Assembly (NCBI GenBank): GCA_025345505.1
Contig: JANVCC010000020.1
Coordinates: 54,674,772-54,738,771 of the forward strand
Length of the DNA stretch: 64,000 bases
Source of the DNA: Todiramphus chloris collaris
Taxonomy: Eukaryota; Chordata; Aves; Coraciiformes; Alcedinidae
Direction of reading: 5' to 3'
In this document: one piece after another, positions 13,618 through 24,747 of the stretch
Layout: each line of letters opens with the position of its first letter
Position numbering within the stretch: position 1 is the stretch's first letter
Notes under the pieces: generated by a model
Told to the model about the DNA's origin: nothing
Database searches by the model: none
The model's input: the letters and a program-made list of their open reading frames with translations, nothing else
Translations under genes and position numbers: made by a program

Positions 13618-15795
13618 ACACTGCCAAACTCAGTTCAGCAGGGGTTGGAAGGGACTTCCGAAGATCATTGAGTCCACCCCTGCTGCCAGAGCAGGACAAA
13701 ACTAGAGCAGATCCCTCAGAAATGCATCCGGACAGGTCTTGAAAGTCTCCAGAGAAGGAGACTCCACAACCTCTCTAGGGAGTATTACAATGCTCTACAA
13801 CTCTTACAGTAAAGAAGTTCTTCCTCATGTTGAGGTGGAACTTCCTGTACTCGAGCTTGAATCTATTGCCCCTTGTCCTATCACAATGCGCAAGTGAAAA
13901 GAGGTTGTCCCTGCCTTCTGAACACCCAGCCCTTATGTATTTATAGACAGTAATTAGATCCCCTTTCAGTCTTCTCCCCTCCAGACTAAAAAGCCCCAGT
14001 CCTCTCAGTCTTTCCTCATAAGGCAGGTGTTCCAGCCCGTTAGTCATCCTCGTAGCCCTCCTCTCAAGTAGATCTCTGTCCCTCTTGAACTGGGGAGCCT
14101 AGATCTGGATGCAGTACTCCAGGTGAGGTCTCACTAAGGCAGAGTAGAGGGGGAGGAGAATCTCCCTTGATCTGCTGGACACACTTTTCTTAACGCATCC
14201 CAGGGTACCGTTTGTCTTCTTGGACACAGGGCATATTGTTGTCCCATGGTTAACTTGTTGTCTCTCAAGACTCCAAGGTCCTTTTCCATGGAGCTACTCT
14301 CTAGCAGATCACCTCCTAACTTGTACTGGTGCCTTTTATTGTTCCTTCCCAGGTGCAGAACTCTGCACTTGCTCTTGTTAAACCTCATTAGGTTTCTCTT
14401 TGCCCAACCCTCCAGTCTGTCCAAATCTTGTTGAATGGCCACACAGCTTTCAGGTAAATCAGCCAATCCTCCCAGTTTCATGTCATCAGCAAACTTGCTG
14501 AGAAGGCACTCTGTCCTGTCATCAAGGTCATTAATAAAGATGTTGAATAGGACTGGACCCAGCACTGATCCCTGAGGGAACTCCACTAATTGCAGGTCTT
14601 CAGATGGACTCTGCACCACTGATCACCACTCGCCAGTGTTTAATCCATCTCACTGTCCATTCTATCCCACAATTCCTGAGCTTGCTCACGAGGATGTTAT
14701 GGGAGGCTGTGTCTAAAGCCTTGCTAAGGTCAAGGTAGACAACATCCACTGCATCTATCCATTCAGTCACAACATCATAGAAGGCTATCGGATTAGTGAA
14801 GCATGATTTCCCCTTGGTAAATCCATGCTGACTACTCCTGTAAACCCTCTTCTCTTCCAAGAGCTTAGAGATGACCTCTGAAATGAGCTGCTCCATCATT
14901 TTTCCAGGGATGGAGGTGAGGCTGACTGGTCTGTAATTTCCTCAATCTTCCTTCTTGCCCTTTTTGAAGACTGGAGTGACACTGGGTTTCATCCAGTCCT
15001 CAGGCACCTCTCCTGTTTGCCATAATTTTTCAAAAATGATGGGGAGTGGTAGGGCAATAACATCAATCAGCTCTCTCAGTACTCTTGAGTGCATCCCATG
15101 AGAGCCTATGGACCTGTGTATATTCAGTTTGCATAACTGATCTCTGACCCACTCTTCATTGACTATTGGAGAGTCTTCCCTCTTCTAGGCTTCCTCTCTT
15201 ATATCCAGGGTCTGGAGTAAAGACTGAAGCAAAGAAGGTATTCAGCAACCCTGCCTTCTCTGCATCCTCTGTTACCTCATTAAGCAATGGGCCCACATTT
15301 TCCCTATTCCTCCTTTTACTACTGATATATTTAAAGAAGCTCATGTTCTCTTTTACTTCCTTTGCTAGTTTAAGTTCTAAGAAGGCTTTGGCCTTTCTTG
15401 TTGCCTTCCTACAAACCCTGACAGCATCCCTATAATTCTCCAAAGTGACAAGTCCCCTTTTCCACAAACTATAAATTTCTTTCTTCCACGATACTTTCTT
15501 CAGAAGATCCTTGCTCTCCTGTGCAGGTCTTTTACCACCTCTACCTGTTTTTTTTTACTCAAAGGAATGCACCTATCTTGGCCTTGGAGGAAGTGATATT
15601 TAAAAATTGATAAGCTCTCTTGGGCTCCCTTTCCTTACAGAGTCTTAGCCCATGGGATTCCTGCAAGTAGATCTTTGAAGAGTCCAAAGTTAGTCCTGTG
15701 GAAGTCCAGGGTTGTAATCCTACTTATTGCCCTACTTCTTCCTTGTAAAATACTAAACTCCACCATGTCATGGTCACTGTTGCCGAGGCTGACGA
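13618..15795 (-). mobile_element. CR1 LINE, 5'-truncated, about 2.2 kb (antisense)
   Basis: Read on the minus strand, the element starts near 15795 at the end of the endonuclease domain (complement of the SDH-type motif region, gtcatggtcactg) and runs through the linker, the reverse transcriptase and the 3' part. The catalytic FADD block of the reverse transcriptase is encoded at 14482-14493. The conserved INDLDD and CRVLHLG blocks lie beside it, and the [10 protein letters not shown] block is near 13990. The coding frame is interrupted: four separate open segments (15156-15467, 14600-14899, 14134-14619, 13775-14047) lie in different frames, so it is dead. The 3' end near 13618-13640 has the ggttggaagggacttc signature but no clear terminal octamer repeat. 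It sits in intron 1, opposite to SPRED2. Confidence 0.92.
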
Positions 15796-18700
15796 CAGTG
15801 GGGGAAGATGGAAGGAAATGCTAAATGCCAAGGAAGTTTTCTCATTTTGTTGAGATGGAGAGAAATGTCCTGAAATTGAGCTTGTAAGGTTAATATTGGT
15901 TTAAGTGCCCCAGGACAGGCATATTGCAGGACTTGGCCGCTATCTCTGGAGCAGGGCACGTAGAGATTGAACTGTCTTGTATTTATTCTGACTTGGTGGA
16001 ACCCAAAATTTCACAGATGCCTTTTTATTCTGTCAGTATTGGACTTGAAATGCAGAAAAATAGAGGTTGTAAATTTGTTATACTAGAAATGGCTTAGAGA
16101 TACAGTGATTCTGTGTTCCTGGGGTGATGCAGAGGTGAGAGAGGGGAAAACTTTTGGGACATTTTCCATGATTTTCTACATTTAAACATTGGATCTGACC
16201 AGAGGGGTGCAGGTGGCTTTTTTTTCTTGGTGATATTTAATAAAAAAGTTTCTAGCCTGCTGGAAATCTAAGTGGTATTGAAATACCAACTTCAGTTTGC
16301 TATGACTCCATATGCTCAGAAGTTTTCATTATAACAAAGTGCTAACTTAGTGTTTTGAAGAAGAAAATGCTGCTTATAGTATAATCTGCAGGTATTTCAA
16401 CCTTGCTAGAGGCTTCACAAACCAAGCATCAGATCAATGAAGTGGCACTCCAAAAATAACAAGTTTTGATGTAAGCCATGAAAAAACACTGCTTTCTGGC
16501 TGCAGGCTGAACCCCAGAGAGGATCCTTGCAGTAGAATTCTCAGCAATCACTTGAGCAGAATGGGATAGCTTTAACTCCAGCTGTTGGAGGGACTGGGTC
16601 AAGTACAGAGGACAGAGGAAGAGCACCATGAAATACATCCCGCTCAGCCAGAGAAAGCGTATGCCCCAGTAATTGTAAAGTTAATTTTGCATGGATATGT
16701 GTGGCTGCCACTGTTATGTTTGCAGTCTCCTGCTGGGTCTTCCCTGAAATACAAAGTCTGGGAATGTCGAATGCTGTGTCCATAATATTGAAACCCATTG
16801 TAAGCAATTGCCTTTCTGTCTGAGAGCTAAATTTCTCCTGGCCTTGTAAGCTGCAAACTTGAGAAGGGAGGAAGACACTAAAGTGCTGTATGGTTGCATT
16901 AGCATGGAAGCTTCTAAGGTTGTATTTTGGTCACCTAGCCTGGCTAAAGGAAAAAAATTGTATTAAATTATGGATGGTGTCTAGGAAGTATTTTAGATGC
17001 TAAATGTGACTAAAAGGAAAGAGGAAATGTGGTGGATTGGACAAATTTATTTTTTTTTTTTTGCCCCTCCCGTTGGGATTTTTAGACTATCAGATGGTAT
17101 TTGCAGTTGCTGCATTTGAAACAAAGTAGAAAAGAGCAGCAGCCGGTGGAAGTGAGCTATGTGCTTCCACTCTCCTTTTACAGACACTGGCAAAATTAAA
17201 GCCTTAACAAATGAAGGAGTTATTTGATGTTTAGTCTCGGATATGGGATTGCAGCCATCAGCTCACAGCAGGCATCCAACAAGGCTCAGGACTTTATCTG
17301 TCTTAAACACAGTCTCTCTCTTAGACACAAATGCTCTGTAAAAGTTAGGGTGTAGGTAATGCAACTGTGGTTCAGTTATTGCAAAAGTAGTAGTTCAGTC
17401 ACTTCGTGTTTAGGAAAATTCTCAATATCCTTCAGAGTTGCAGTTATACACACACTCTTTTTCAATATTTTTTTTATTATAGATCTAGATGTACATGCCC
17501 GCGAGCTATAATTTTTTAAAGGTCTCTCTTTTTCTTCCAATAAAAACAAGCACGTGTTTTTCTGTTCTACCTTTACTCCCCAAGTTCATTATGTAGGGGT
17601 TTTTTGCTCAGGGTGGGGCAGGTGAACAACCTGAAGCAGCCCTGGAACATGCTGGCTAGCTGCCATGCAGCTGGGTAATCCCTGCAGATACTTTCTTCCC
17701 AAGCTTTTAGGCTGTTGGAAGACAAATCAGTAGGGTTAAGATAGCAAAGTATGCCATTTAAGAACGTAATTAAGAATAGTTTGCATGAAATGCATAGCAC
17801 GTAGGCCATAAACCCAACAATTAGAGCAGTCTTAAAGTTTTAAGAAGCCAATAAAATACGGGGGACTAATGCTACTGTGTTTGAATTTATTTTATTTAAA
17901 TTTTTTTTTGGTGTTTTGTTTTTAGCAGTATGAAAGGCTTGTGCTATCTCAGCAGCAATCGGTATCTCATTAATGGGAATGGGCCAAATATTTTCACATA
18001 CCTCATGAACTGGTTCACCTGGAATAGTCAAAATTACACAGTTGCCATGAAAAAAAGTGCAGGTGGATGACTTGAACATGGTTGCTTTGCTGCTTCATGT
18101 GCACCGAGGTTTCAGCAGTGACATTGCATGTGGGATTTGCAGATTACTCCTTTGCTCTTGAGGATTTTGAATGCTGTCAACTAGCCTGAGCCTCTGTGCA
18201 GTCACATAAAATTAAATAGCAAAGAAAATAAAAAGCTTTTACACTAAGGAAGCAAGGTTCTTACATGGACTTGAATATTTGAGCACCTCTCAAGTATTTA
18301 TCAACACTGTTAGGAGGGAAAGAAGCATTACCTATTCTAGGCTTGTGGATGGAAAGGAGAGGCAAAATTTTGACATAGGAAACTGAAGGAACTGATGTGT
18401 AGCCTTGAAAATTCAACATCCATCTTCTGAGTCCTGGTCCAGTGACTAAACCAAGATGTAAAGCCCTAAGAAGCCTTAACCACCTTTTCTTGTTATTTCT
18501 TTTTGTTCTTTTTCTGAAGACCTTTGGAATAAGTTGTACATTGGAAAGTGTGCCTGTGGCTGGAACCCAGTGGGTGTGGGGACAGGGCTTTCCAGGGTGT
18601 GCAGTATCACTGGTGACTTCTGATTGTGCAGGAAAGCATGCCAGGGCATTATGTGAACAGGGCTCTGCTTACGTTGCCAAAGGTGAACCTTTCTGCTGGA

Positions 18701-19973
18701 CAAGGTCTTTTTCTGAGAGGGGAGCGGAGGTCTTCAGGCTGTGGTAAGGGGATGGAAACTAGCCTTTCTAGCTTGATATATTTAAGGAGGTAGCTCTTCA
18801 AGGTGGGAGATGTGCAGTGTACGTGGTGTTCTCTTGGCACACGAGTGAAACCAGCGGCCATGGTGGCAGAGGTTTTAAGAGTCATAGGTCATAGTATTGG
18901 TGTGGGTATGAACATGACAACTGTATGGCTGTATGCTCCAACAGATAGTGATGATAATGGGCAGGGATAGTAGTCAGGTGACCTAAATTTAATGTGTAGG
19001 CATCCACCAGTATTCAAAAGTAATTATAAGCCTGGAGAAATCACTGAGAAGTGATGCAAACATGCAAATAATTGATAAAACTCATGGACTACTTAGTAGC
19101 TGGTGTTTTCTTAATTTTTCTTTAAGTGGATGATTCCTGTAGCAAAGTAACTGAAGATGACTACTTTTGGGACAGACAAAGACTCCAGCTTCTGCCATAA
19201 AAGTGACTGGTAAATCTGCAGGAAGTTATATTACTAGCAGCAGTTTTCAAGTGTGGAGGGAAAAGCAGCAGTTTGTGTGGATGATTTAGGTGGGAGAATG
19301 GGAAGGAAAGTAGTACTGAGCATCTCTGACTTCAGAAGAGAGCTTGAAATTTAATTGGAGCTGCCCATAAGTGAAAAGAGTTAAAAATAAGTCCAAAAAG
19401 GATCCTTGGGCAACAGGAGAGCTATATAGAAATGTATAATTGGCTTTCCTTTTTTCTTTTCTGTTCATGTTCTCAGTTTTGCCCAGGTTTGAGTGCCCTG
19501 TGGCACCTTTTTGAATGCTTGTGGGTGTCTCAGCAGCTCTGCAGCTGATGGTGCTGTGGTTGTGCATGGTTGACATCCTAACTGTGCTGTGGTGACATCC
19601 CTGTGAAGGCATCAGAGCCATAAGTGCTGTTCTTGGGCAGTCACTTGATTTATCAATGTCTTAACATGTGATGGGTTGCACTGAGCTGAGACATGGTGGC
19701 AGCATAAAGACAGAAAAGCTAATTTGGGTATTTCACAACAGCTCTGAGGTGGGGATAGCCCATTTTAGTTTGAAGTTTGTTGTGTGTCCCATGCAAGGTG
19801 CATGGCTTTTGCTTATGTCCATAGTGGCCTTTCTGCTCCCAGAATGACCCCCTCCCTGCTGATGTCCCCAGCAGATGCTGGAGAAACTGCTTGTGGAAGG
19901 GGCATGGCAAGAGGCCAGGGCAAGCAGAGCCTTCTGCTGTGAGAGCTCTTTTGACCCCTTGCAATGGGCACCT

Positions 19974-20014
19974 GGTGCTTTTAAAAGCACCTGCTTTAAA
20001 TCTCAGGTGCTTTT
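19974..20014. repeat. Nested palindrome / inverted repeat
   Basis: Bases 19974-19991 form a perfect 18-base palindrome (GGTGCTTTTAAAAGCACC). Its right half plus two bases (AAAAGCACCTG, 19983-19993) also pairs perfectly with CAGGTGCTTTT at 20004-20014 across a 10-base loop. Two mutually exclusive hairpins are therefore possible, about 680 bases before exon 2. CACCTG/CAGGTG are also E-box sequences. Function unknown. Confidence 0.75.
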
Positions 20015-20692
20015 AGAATAGTTTCTTGTTCATGCCACCTTTGAAAGCCCCTTGAAATACTGATTGAGGTGTTTTAGGGACATGGGTGTGGTCCTGATGA
20101 CCTGAGCTGATATGCTTTATATCTCCTTTTGTCTGAGGTACAAGCTAGAGCCACATTTTTTAATTTTTTTGTTTGGTTTTTTTGGTTTTTTTGTTTCTCA
20201 TAAGGATGTCTCAGCCGCAGAGGAATATAAGTGTTTTCTTCCAAAGCCCACTTCACTAATTTCATCACAAAAACCGTAACATACTTTACTCTTGGGTCAT
20301 GTGGGCTCCACATATTTTTCCAACACTTTGGAGACCTGATGTCACAAAGCATCCCCTCTGGGTGGTGGTCTTGAGGTGCTGCCTGGCTCACGCCATTCTC
20401 TTGGTCCTTGTCATGCAGCTGCATGAGGGAAGGTGTGTCTGGAGCCATGGATTGTTTGATCTGTATGTTGACATCTGGAAACCCAATGGGTTCATTTCGC
20501 ACTATTTGATGAGTCTCATTCCTATGGTGGCTTGGGTGGTCAAGGCTATCTCTCATAGAGGTTGACTTCCATCCTGAGTGGAAACCCTGGGGCTAGACCA
20601 GTGCTGCTTGAATATTGCCATCAAGAAGAAGGCTCTGATGAGACTGTGGGATGCTCACAAAAGGTTTTGGTTTTGTTTTGTTACAATTGCAG

Positions 20693-20870
20693 TGACAGCT
20701 ATATTGTGCGAGTCAAAGCTGTGGTTATGACCCGAGATGACTCCAGTGGGGGATGGCTGCCGCAAGAAGGAGGTGGTCTCAGTAGAGTTGGCGTCTGCAA
20801 GGTCACATACCCAGAGGGCAATGGAAGAAGTGGATTTCTAATCCATGGTGAAAGGCAGAAAGACAAACTG
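20693..20870 (+). CDS. SPRED2: SPRED2 coding exon 2 (EVH1 domain, N-terminal half)
   Basis: Part of SPRED2, a membrane-associated adaptor that suppresses growth-factor activation of Ras-RAF-ERK. The exon begins after the acceptor ttacaattgcag with the last base of a split codon, then encodes 59 residues starting DSYIVRVKAVVMTRDDSSGG and ending HGERQKDKL. This is the first half of the EVH1 domain, with the conserved tryptophan in GGWLP, and it differs only slightly from human SPRED2 as I remember it (for example L for F after the tryptophan). VCKVTYPEGNGRSGFL separates it clearly from SPRED1. By human numbering these are about residues 10-68. The donor is ctg|gtaata, which is weak (T at +5). 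The intron is phase 0, and the next exon continues with VVLEC. The preceding exon, with the start codon, is outside the window. Confidence 0.97.
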
Positions 20871-22112
20871 GTAATAGACCCTAAATCAACTTTTGTCTGT
20901 TCTTCTTTGCTTGGTGGTTTGGTTTTGTTTTTTGGGGGGGTTTTGTGTGGTTTTTGTTTGTTTGTTTTGGGTTTTTTGTTTTTGTTTGGTTGGTTTTTGT
21001 TTCATTGGGGTTTTTTTGTTGTTCATTTGTTGTTGTTGTTGTTTTTCCCCTAAGGCCTATCAGGAGTAAGTGAGAAGTGAATTGAAGTGTAAAGAACCTA
21101 TGAAGCCAGTCAGATTGCACTGAGTAATGCAGTGCTAGCCTTTCAAACGACCATGAATTATTTATGCTGCATGCTATTCCAGATTTGAAGGAGCAGGGTG
21201 AAAATATGAAGACAAGTTGTCTCTTATGGATTGATGCACTTGGTTTCTCCTGGTGGCTCTTTATCTAAAAAGGAGCTCTCTTCTTTACCTACACAAATCA
21301 AAATAATAAATCTTTCTCCCTATTTTCAGGGTCCATTTTAGATGTTATATTTTGTTATCCTATTTCTATATTCTTGATTCTTCTGAAATTCGATCCTGGG
21401 AAGAGCTAGGCTGGCTTCAAAATAACGTTCGCTGCACAGGCTCTGCAAATTCACTGTTTGGGTAAAATAAGCATTATTTGAGTCAGAAATTATCTCGCTT
21501 TCAAAGAGACTGACGTTTTAAAGCTGTTTCAAGCATAGTTTGTCTTCTGCAATACTCTTTGGCTTAGGATGCTTTTTTTGATGCTATTTGGGAGCCATGC
21601 TTATGGTTTTGAGGGACAGAATAAGACTAACAAGCCATTCCTATTCTCCCTCAGCGTCACCCTAGAGATGTTTTTTGGCACAGCAGACCTTGAGATGAGG
21701 GCCTGGCTGGGGATGAGGGAGGGAAAAAAGGTGAGGGGAGGGTTACAGTACCTCCTAAATCTGCTGCTGGCAGGTAAAATTTCTTCTGAGCAATCTTCTG
21801 GAGGGAAGAGGTTCTCCCTCCACTTGAGTCCCTGCTAGATGTAACCTGTGCCATGTTGGGTCTGGGTCCAAAATAGGCTTCTGGGGTAGGGACCCAGCAC
21901 CTCCTCAAAGCACAAGCAAAAGATGAATGTGCAATAGTTACAAGAATAATTAGAGCATCTGGTGTTTTCTATTAGTCATCTTTTCGTAGGGAAGGATACC
22001 TACATGAGGTATGACTTGGCTTGCTTTTGGGTCTGGCTTGAGATGGTGCCAGGCGTGCCCTTGGGGTGGGAAAAGTAACTTCTCTCCTCTTTTGGGGCTC
22101 ATGCCCTCCCAG
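20871..22112 (+). other. SPRED2: SPRED2 intron 2
   Basis: A 1242-base GT-AG intron, phase 0. Its first 180 bases carry a marked G/T-rich tract; the rest is unremarkable, with no recognisable transposable element. The acceptor is gccctcccag. Confidence 0.93.
20912..21047 (+). repeat. G/T-rich low-complexity tract
   Basis: About 135 bases are composed almost only of G and T on the + strand, including a G7 run, GTTT units and a GTT array near 21019-21042. It starts some 40 bases after the exon 2 donor. Such tracts can be simple-sequence expansions; GU-rich RNA also binds CELF- and TIA-type splicing factors, but no function is shown here. Confidence 0.85.
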
Positions 22113-22281
22113 GTGGTGTTGGAGTGCTTTGTGAAGAAGGACCTGGTGTACACAAAGGCGAATCCCACCTTCCACCACTGGAAAGTCGACAACAGAAAGT
22201 TTGGGCTTACTTTTCAAAGTCCCGCTGATGCTCGAGCCTTCGACAGAGGTGTGAGGAAAGCCATCGAGGACCTCATTGAAG
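22113..22281 (+). CDS. SPRED2: SPRED2 coding exon 3 (EVH1 domain, C-terminal half)
   Basis: Completes the EVH1 (WH1-like) domain, the module that in SPRED1 and SPRED2 recruits neurofibromin to the membrane. It encodes 56 residues plus the first base of a glycine codon, about residues 69-124. They begin [20 protein letters not shown], contain [14 protein letters not shown] and end with the helix [16 protein letters not shown]. The stretch from KANPTF to DLIE matches human SPRED2 as remembered with no change. The donor GAAG|gtacca is weak (C at +4 and +5). The intron is phase 1 and the split glycine codon is completed by exon 4. If the donor is not used, the frame stays open for 52 more residues to a TAA at 22440-22442. 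Confidence 0.97.
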
Positions 22282-22685
22282 GTACCATGGCAAGTGGCAG
22301 AGACCACTTCAATCCTTGGAAATGTGGAGAGGAGGGTTTGATTCACAAAGCTGGGAAGAGGGATGAGTTTAAAATAAGTTCTTGGGCTTGGACGTCTCTT
22401 GTGCATGTGTCTGATCATAGCTGTGTGCTTACCTTGCACTAAGCAAGCCTCAGCTTACTTTTAGGAACTGAGTTTTCTCATTCCTTTAGCAGAAAAGGGA
22501 TTTCAGTCCAAGGACTTTCCAATCCTATCTGGCCTCGTCTGTCCAGGCTTCCCTCCTTAATTATCTGTTATTACAACCTTTTTTGATAGGCTTGAGTTTC
22601 ATGCAACTCAAACAGCCCAGGCTCTTACGCAGCCAAATCTCATCTTACTGAGTCAAGGCATAGTATGAATTCCTGCCTAGAGTTG

Positions 22686-22691
22686 AATAAA
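22686..22691 (+). terminator. Candidate intronic poly(A) signal
   Basis: A canonical AATAAA lies about 245 bases after the stop that would be reached by reading through the exon 3 donor. It is followed at once by a GT/T-rich stretch (gtggttttgttttgggtt), the usual form of a downstream cleavage element. GT-rich tracts are common in this window, so the coincidence may be accidental. Confidence 0.35.
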
Positions 22692-24747
22692 AGTGGTTTT
22701 GTTTTGGGTTTTTTTGCAATTAGTTTTGTAATTAGTGTTGTCTGCATCCTTCTACTTGAATGGTAGTTCTTGAAGACTTTGTTGGGTTTTGTTTGTTTGT
22801 TGTTTTTTTATTTAATGCTGTAAAAAATGCATTTAAATTGCCTGTGCTTTGGAGGTGTCGTATTTTTTTCCTTTTCACATATCATTGCAATCAGGCAATC
22901 ATAATACAGCTATAATTCAATAGTACTTTATTTTGATGAAATGTGATTCTTCATGCTTTTGAGGGGTTTTTTTACCCCCTCTTTTTTTTTTTAACCATTT
23001 TATGTAGGGACTTTCTCCTTTCTCATCCAGTGTGACTGGGATACTTTTATATACAGGTGGTATTATCTTTTTGAGGATACTAGATCAAATAGATGTGTAT
23101 TCTTTTTGAGGACAGCAGATCCATAAGACAGCTTAACCTTCTGGATGCCCTGTTCTTGCTTTAACATGGACATTGTAGATAATGGGAGAGAACTAACCCC
23201 GTAGGGCTCTTTCCTGGTAAATAACTCATCAGTTAGAGTAAGGATCTTCTCAAGCAGTTACTCATTTGCTCTTCCCTGTGCCATTAATGTGAAGAAGTTA
23301 CAGCTAGGCCTTGTGCTTTCTTCTTGCTTGCTTGCTAAAACTGGGAAGCATTTTTAGTTGTAAAAGTGATGTTTTATGTATGTGACATGGGACTGTGCAA
23401 AGTTTCAAGGAGATGATAACTCAGCTGTAGCGAGTAGTATTTTGGGGATGCTGATATGTGGCAACTCCTGTTCTGCTCTTTCTGATCCATTTTACAGTGG
23501 AGGCTTTTAAAATCAAGTTATTCTCTATCTCAGATACTTCAAAATCAGCAAATCTATATTTGTCCCATTATCAGCACAGACTGATCCTCATGAATGTATT
23601 CCTGCTTAACTTCCAAATAAGGCTTTCTGACTGTAAACCGGTAACTGGCATGTTCATACACAGCGTTGGGCCATGGATTTAATTTACCATTTATTCTTTG
23701 TTCACATAGTTGATCAAATTAGCTGGTAATGTTAAGCACAACCAAACTATGTGCATTTGAAACTTCACTTGGTGAAATCACTGCTTTGTTATTAATGTTT
23801 AAGTGATGCTTTATTCCCTGTAGCATCATGAGCATAGAAGTTTTGTGCACAAGTACAGGAATCCTGTGCAGCTCTGTAGAGCATATGGATTTTTTCCTTT
23901 GAAAGCTACTGTAGCAAATAGCACAAATGTTTTCATGTTACTTAGTGTTTTAAATGGGTTTTCGCACTTAACTCTGAACATCTTTGTGATGATGCAACTG
24001 AGAGCAGACAAGGCTGGTGTGGATAATGTTACATAAAGCACGTTATTTAGAAAAAAATCCAGAATGAAGGTGGTATAAACTCTTCAACTATTTTAGTTAG
24101 GTATTTGATGTGGCCCTAATTCGGCATAACAGTGAACTTACATTAAAAAAACCAAAACCTTTGACTTGGGGTTTCTCCTCCCATCAGAGCATCTTGCTGC
24201 AACCACCCAACCTCCTCAGCAGCCTTATGAGGGGTGAAGCCAGACAGGAAGGGGATCCAAAATCCTTCAGCAGGTGGGGAGAGATGTCACCCCCTTTTAA
24301 GCCACAGCATAAATTCACTGCCAAGTGCAGCAATGTTGTGTGCCACCCTTCCCGCTGCCCTTCTGCAATGTGGGTGCTTACCAGGGTCTTGAGTGGCTCA
24401 GGAGGGGGATGTCTGTGGGGAGGAGAGGGTGGGGAAAGAGGGTGGAGAGAGGTGATTGGTTTTTTTAAATACGATTTCCCCCTTTTTCAGCTGTGTACTT
24501 TGAGATCTGCACCCCAGTATTTTGCTCGTCTATCATTTTATGCATTTCATCTCATTTCAAATACTTTGCTTATCTGGGGCATGGTGGTTCTCTGAGAAAT
24601 AGCTGGTAACAAGGATTACCTAGACAATATAAAGCAACTTCCAAATTTAGAAGAAGAAGAAAACTCAATCTAACTCTTCATTGTGAAAGTGAGGTGTTTT
24701 GTTGGGTTTTTTTTAAATAAAAAATCATTTTACCCCCACATTTAGGG

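Larger units (their letters stand above)
1..20692 (+). other. SPRED2: SPRED2 intron 1, 3' part
   Basis: No host coding exon was recognised before the acceptor at 20691-20692. The human SPRED2 protein begins with about nine residues encoded on a separate first exon, and exon 2 here starts in the middle of a codon, so this stretch is inferred to be the end of a long first intron. It contains CR1 fragments at 1438-1664, 2749-2992 and 13618-15795, an AT microsatellite and assembly gap at about 10951-11083, A/T homopolymers, and otherwise unique-looking AT-rich sequence. Short open frames in it lack recognisable domains and are of a length expected by chance. An alternative first exon or enhancer could be hidden here; I cannot see one. 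Confidence 0.8.

Noticed and set aside
14134..14619. Reverse transcriptase gene as a host protein
   Set aside because: The FADD-containing frame is a piece of a truncated CR1 element interrupted by frameshifts; it is not a domesticated gene on the evidence here.
20074..20556. 160-codon open frame on the minus strand just upstream of exon 2
   Set aside because: No recognisable domain, simple lysine/glutamine-rich C-terminal end from a T-rich tract, and a few frames of this length are expected by chance in 64 kb read in six frames.
20562..20692. In-frame extension upstream of SPRED2 exon 2
   Set aside because: The frame stays open, but there is no in-frame ATG before exon 2 (the apparent start is TTG), and the acceptor and homology place the exon start at 20693.
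24110..24595. 161-codon open frame on the plus strand in intron 3
   Set aside because: Composition follows local low-complexity GGGGA-rich DNA, no domain is recognisable, and the length is compatible with chance.
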